A stretch of 64,000 nt of DNA, from contig NZ_JACBYS010000002.1 of assembly GCF_013408245.1 (NCBI RefSeq), positions 496,001 through 560,000 of the forward strand, in the 5' to 3' direction. Positions 60,977 through 64,000 of this stretch are shown piece after piece. The DNA comes from Duganella sp. 1224 (GTDB taxonomy: Bacteria > Pseudomonadota > Gammaproteobacteria > Burkholderiales > Burkholderiaceae_D). The translations under genes were made by a program, and so were the position numbers. Below the pieces are notes generated by a model, which saw nothing but the letters and a program-made list of their open reading frames with translations, was not told the origin of the DNA and made no database searches. The stretch's first letter is position 1. Each line of letters begins with the position of its first letter.

Positions 60977-61726
60977 ATGAATAAACCGACCACCACCGAA
61001 CAGCTGGCCCAGCCTGCCGCCGAAGGCAACGAGGCGTCCGCACAGAATGTGCAGGTGCACCTGCGCCGCATTCCGCTGCTGGCCGGGCTGAGCGATGAGG
61101 AGGTGCAGCGCCTGAAGCCGGAGCTGCGCTTCCGCCAGTACGCCAAGCGCGACATCGTGCTGCAAAAGGGCGCGGCCGGCGACGGCCTGCTGTTCCTGCT
61201 GTCGGGCCAGCTGCAGGTGATCGACGTCACCGAGGACGGCCGCGCGATCGGCCTGCGCATGCTGGCGCCGGGCGACTTCTTCGGCGAGATCGCGGTCATC
61301 AACGGCAGCCAGCGCACCGCCTCGGTGGTGGCGATGAACTCGGTGCTGGTGGCCTTCCTGCCGGCGCCGGCCGCGCTGCACCTGTTCTCGCACTCGCCGT
61401 CGGTGGCCAACATGATGCTGCGCCACCTGGCCGAAAAGATCCAGCGCGACTCGGAATTCCGCTCATTGCTCAGCATCAACAACACCACGCGCCGCATCTA
61501 CACCTATCTGGTGCAGATGAAGTCGCCGTCCGAGCAGCCGGGCGCGCCGGAGGTGGTGAAAAACCTGCCGACCCACCAGGACATCGCCAACATGATCAAC
61601 ACCAGCCGCGAGAGCGTGACGCGGGCGCTGACCGCGCTGGTGCAGCAGGGCATTATCCAGAAGGGCAGCCAGGGACTGGTGATTGTCGATCCGCAGGGAT
61701 TGCAGAAGCTGGTCGAGGGGCCGTGA
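60977..61726 (+). CDS. Crp/Fnr-family transcription regulator, likely cAMP responsive
   Basis: A 249-residue regulator without any cysteine, so it is not an iron-sulphur FNR. The cyclic-nucleotide domain has PGDFFGEIAVINGSQRTASV, with the Glu and Arg-Thr of the cAMP pocket. The helix-turn-helix has THQDIANMINTSRESVTRAL; the Arg-Glu and Arg in the recognition helix match residues that contact TGTGA half-sites in E. coli CRP (SRETVGR). It follows the cyclase and the Slam-like gene. It is the natural candidate to bind the three TGTGA-N6-TCACA sites in this region. Confidence 0.88.
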   Translation: MNKPTTTEQLAQPAAEGNEASAQNVQVHLRRIPLLAGLSDEEVQRLKPELRFRQYAKRDIVLQKGAAGDGLLFLLSGQLQVIDVTEDGRAIGLRMLAPGDFFGEIAVINGSQRTASVVAMNSVLVAFLPAPAALHLFSHSPSVANMMLRHLAEKIQRDSEFRSLLSINNTTRRIYTYLVQMKSPSEQPGAPEVVKNLPTHQDIANMINTSRESVTRALTALVQQGIIQKGSQGLVIVDPQGLQKLVEGP

Positions 61727-61733
61727 TGTGCGC

Positions 61734-61760
61734 CTGACAACATCCTCGGCGCGTTATAAT
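61734..61760 (+). promoter_or_regulatory. Putative promoter of wzm-wzt
   Basis: CTGACA at 61734-61739 and TATAAT at 61755-61760, with a short 15-bp spacer, in the gap after the Crp-family gene. Confidence 0.5.
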
Positions 61761-61852
61761 TGCGCGCTTTTTTTTCGCCGCCCGCGCGGCGTCACTTTGT
61801 CCCAACCCATGACATTACACAGCCTGTTCCACCGCCCGCCGGGAGCCCGACC

Positions 61853-62653
61853 ATGATCGTCCTCGGCCGCCTGCAGAATCTCGCCAACTACCGCGGCTTC
61901 ATCCTCGGCAGCGTGCAGCGCGAATTCCAGTCGAAATACCGCAACTCGATCCTCGGCGCCGCCTGGACCGTGCTTAATCCGCTGGCCATGATCGTGGTGT
62001 ACACGGTGATCTTCTCGCAGGTGATGCACAACCGCCTGGCCGGCGCCAGCTCGGCCTTCGCCTACAGCATCTACCTGTGCGCCGGCGTGCTGACCTGGAA
62101 CCTGTTCGCCGAGATCACCACCAAGGCGCAGTCGGTCTTCCTCGATAACGCCGGCCTGATCAAGAAAATCAATTTCCCGCGCCTGTGCCTGCCCATCATC
62201 GTGGTGTGCAACGCCGGCGTCAATTTCGCCATCATCTTCGGCCTGTTCACCGCCTTCCTGGTCATCTCGGGCAACTTCCCCGGCTGGGTGTTCCTGGCGG
62301 TGTTCCCGCTGCTGGCGCTGCAGGTGCTGCTGGCCATCGGCCTCGGCATGATCCTCGGCGTGCTCAACGTGTTTTTCCGCGACGTCGGCCAGTTCTTCTC
62401 GATCAGCCTGCAATTCTGGTTCTGGTTCACGCCGGTGGTCTACCCGGCCAGCGTGCTGCCGGACGAGGTGCGCCCGCTGCTGGCCTACAATCCGATGGCG
62501 CCGCTGATCCAGGGCTACCAGGACATCCTGGTGCATGGCCACCTGCCGCACTGGCGCGGCCTGCTGCCGGCCGCCGTGCTGGCCGTCATCCTGTGCCTGC
62601 TGGGCATGCAACTGTTCCGCCGCCGCGCGGGAGAAATGGTGGACGAACTGTGA
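61853..62653 (+). CDS. wzm: ABC-2 type polysaccharide export permease (Wzm)
   Basis: A 266-residue membrane protein with six helices. ATG 61853 follows GGGAG; a longer reading from 61760 adds unsupported residues. Family-like motifs are REFQSKYRNSILGAAWTVLNP, FPRLCLPIIVV and FFRDVGQFFSISLQFWFWFTPVVYP. With Wzt it forms the inner-membrane exporter for O-antigen or a similar polysaccharide. Its stop overlaps the Wzt start as GTGA. Confidence 0.9.
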   Translation: MIVLGRLQNLANYRGFILGSVQREFQSKYRNSILGAAWTVLNPLAMIVVYTVIFSQVMHNRLAGASSAFAYSIYLCAGVLTWNLFAEITTKAQSVFLDNAGLIKKINFPRLCLPIIVVCNAGVNFAIIFGLFTAFLVISGNFPGWVFLAVFPLLALQVLLAIGLGMILGVLNVFFRDVGQFFSISLQFWFWFTPVVYPASVLPDEVRPLLAYNPMAPLIQGYQDILVHGHLPHWRGLLPAAVLAVILCLLGMQLFRRRAGEMVDEL

Positions 62654-63885
62654 ACGGCAGCATTCAAGTATCGCATCTGGGCAAGGCCTACAAACGCTAT
62701 CCCAGCCACCGCGCGCGCCTGCTCGAATGGCTGCTGCCCTCGAAGCCGCGGCACCAGGACATCTGGGTGCTGCAGGACATCAATTTCAGCGTCCAGCCCG
62801 GCCAGGCGCTGGGCATCATCGGCATCAACGGCGCCGGCAAGAGCACGCTGCTGAAGCTGATCACCGGCACTGCCGCGCCCACCACCGGCAGCGTGACCAT
62901 GCACGGCCGCGTGGCCGCCATGCTGGAGCTGGGCATGGGCTTCCACCCGGACTTCACCGGCCGCCAGAATGCCTACATGGCCGGCCAGCTGATCGGCCTG
63001 AGCGCCGACGACGTCACCCGCCTGATGCCGGAGATCGAGGCCTTTGCCGAAATCGGCGAATACCTGGACCAGCCGGTGCGCGTGTACTCCAGCGGCATGC
63101 AGATGCGGCTGGCGTTCGCGGTGGCCACCGCCCGCCGTCCCGACGTGCTGATCGTCGACGAGGCGCTGTCGGTCGGCGACGCCTATTTCCAGCACAAGAG
63201 CTTTGAGCGCATTCGCGCCTTCCGCGCCGAGGGCACCACGCTGCTGATCGTCTCGCACGACAAGGGCGCCATCCAGTCGATCTGCGACCGCGCCATCCTG
63301 CTCGACAAGGGCCGCGTCAGCAAGGAAGGCTCGCCGGAGGAAATCATGGACCTGTACAACGCCATGCTGGCCGAGCGCGAGGGCGTGGACGTGCGCCAGG
63401 AAACGCTGGACAGCGGCAAGGTGCAGACCATCTCCGGCACCGGCGAGGCCACCGTGCAGTCGATCGCGCTGCTGAAGGCGGACGGCACGCCGGCCGAGGT
63501 GCACGGCACCGGCAGTCTGGTCGACCTGTGCATCGAGGTGGCGGTGCATGCCGACATTCCCGAGCTGACGCTGGGCTTCCGCATCAAGGACCGGTTGGGC
63601 CAGGCGGTCTTCGGCACCAACACCTTCCACAAGCTGGCGCCGCTCAACGGCATGCGCGCCGGCCAGCGCTTCCGCGCCCACTGGCGCTTCCCTCTGCTGC
63701 TGGGGCCCGGCAGCTATTCGGTGGCGACCGCGCTGCACAGCAGCGACAACCACCTCGGCCAGAACTACGAATGGCGCGACCTGGCGCTGGTGTTCGAGGT
63801 GATGAACCTCCAGCACAGCTACTTTGAAGGCACCGCCTGGCTGAACCCTGACATCGAGATCGAACACGGAGTTGCGCAACCATGA
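62650..63885 (+). CDS. wzt: Polysaccharide ABC transporter ATP-binding protein with Wzt_C domain
   Basis: A 411-residue protein, GTG start at 62650. The ATPase has Walker A GINGAGKST, signature YSSGMQMRLAFAVA, Walker B VLIVDEALSVGD and LIVSHDKGAI. The ~160-residue C-terminal extension (from EATVQSIALLKADGTPAEV to VFEVMNLQHSYFEGTAW) matches the Wzt_C substrate-binding fold, which recognises the modified end of the glycan. It points to ABC-dependent O-antigen export. It overlaps the next gene by ATGA. Confidence 0.93.
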   Translation: MNGSIQVSHLGKAYKRYPSHRARLLEWLLPSKPRHQDIWVLQDINFSVQPGQALGIIGINGAGKSTLLKLITGTAAPTTGSVTMHGRVAAMLELGMGFHPDFTGRQNAYMAGQLIGLSADDVTRLMPEIEAFAEIGEYLDQPVRVYSSGMQMRLAFAVATARRPDVLIVDEALSVGDAYFQHKSFERIRAFRAEGTTLLIVSHDKGAIQSICDRAILLDKGRVSKEGSPEEIMDLYNAMLAEREGVDVRQETLDSGKVQTISGTGEATVQSIALLKADGTPAEVHGTGSLVDLCIEVAVHADIPELTLGFRIKDRLGQAVFGTNTFHKLAPLNGMRAGQRFRAHWRFPLLLGPGSYSVATALHSSDNHLGQNYEWRDLALVFEVMNLQHSYFEGTAWLNPDIEIEHGVAQP

Positions 63886-64000
63886 GCATGACCTGCTACG
63901 CCCACAATTGTGAAGACGTGCTGCTGATGCGCGCGCTGGGCCACATCGAACGCGGCCAGTACCTCGACACCGCCGCCGGCGACCCGCTGCACAGCAACGC
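63882..64000 (+). CDS. FkbM-like methyltransferase (partial, N-terminus)
   Basis: Only 39 codons are visible. The start MSMTCYAHNCEDVLLMRAL, followed by GQYLDTAAGDPLHSN, parallels the N-terminus of FkbM-type methyltransferases (SYAQNFEDVMLWRAL ... YIDVGANDP). The SAM-loop would read DTAAGDP. It is coupled to wzt and may cap or modify the exported glycan. The gene is cut by the window edge. Confidence 0.65.
   Translation, partial: MSMTCYAHNCEDVLLMRALGHIERGQYLDTAAGDPLHSN

Noticed and set aside
60977..61726. Oxygen-sensing FNR
   Set aside because: The protein has no cysteine at all, so it cannot hold the iron-sulphur cluster. The cAMP-pocket pattern fits Crp better.

Overview
The window looks like chromosome of a GC-rich betaproteobacterium, most likely Oxalobacteraceae (Duganella/Massilia/Janthinobacterium group). 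This is inferred from gene content, from strong third-position GC in most genes, and from dispersed GGGTCAGACCCC-type palindromes and a REP-associated transposase. No rRNA, tRNA or CRISPR array was seen.

Region 1 (1-20148) is a Tad/Flp pilus island. Leftward minor-pilin genes (a tadG-like gene cut by the window edge and two tadE-like genes) face a rightward block: a histidine kinase and NarL-type regulator, five small Flp pilin genes (three with identical mature pilins), a prepilin peptidase, an AAA+ ATPase, cpaB, the cpaC secretin, a small lipoprotein, cpaE, cpaF, tadB, tadC and a large Ig-like lipoprotein. Four pilin promoters share a precisely spaced double-dyad element, and four pilin leaders carry a CTAAAAC-N9-GTTTTAG hairpin. 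A secreted S9 peptidase gene sits inside the pilin cluster.

Region 2 (20195-24658) holds a chemoreceptor with a repeat-rich tail and a C-terminal CheR/CheB-tether-like motif, an esterase-like hydrolase, a 29-bp tandem array and a Cache-GGDEF cyclase. Region 3 (24723-31239) holds LPS genes (heptosyltransferase, O-antigen ligase, two GT2 enzymes), a perfect 72-bp palindrome, and a FixLJ-like pair with a MASE1 sensor. Region 4 (31474-36350) holds a VirK/YbjX protein, a small unknown and dnaE.

Region 5 (36476-42808) is a tightly overlapping seven-gene envelope operon: polytopic protein, GtrA, GT2, flippase-like protein, APH-fold kinase, BcbF-type HAD phosphatase and nucleotidyltransferase. It is followed by trhO, a small unknown, a RAYT module flanked by inverted REP sequences, and two acyltransferases. 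The RAYT module forms the present 3' end of one acyltransferase gene.

Region 6 (48039-61726) is the most interesting part. A leftward type I secretion operon (prtD/prtE/tolC-like) lies beside a 1005-residue cysteine-free DUF4214/RTX-like secreted protein and a FecR-domain protein with a TbpB-like barrel. A rightward operon encodes a CHASE2-adenylate cyclase, a Slam-like outer-membrane protein and a Crp-family regulator. Perfect TGTGA-N6-TCACA sites lie upstream of prtD, of the secreted protein, and between fecR and the cyclase, each about 40 bp upstream of a plausible start point. I propose a local cAMP-CRP circuit controlling a surface protein secretion system. The window ends with wzm/wzt O-antigen export genes and the start of an FkbM-like methyltransferase.
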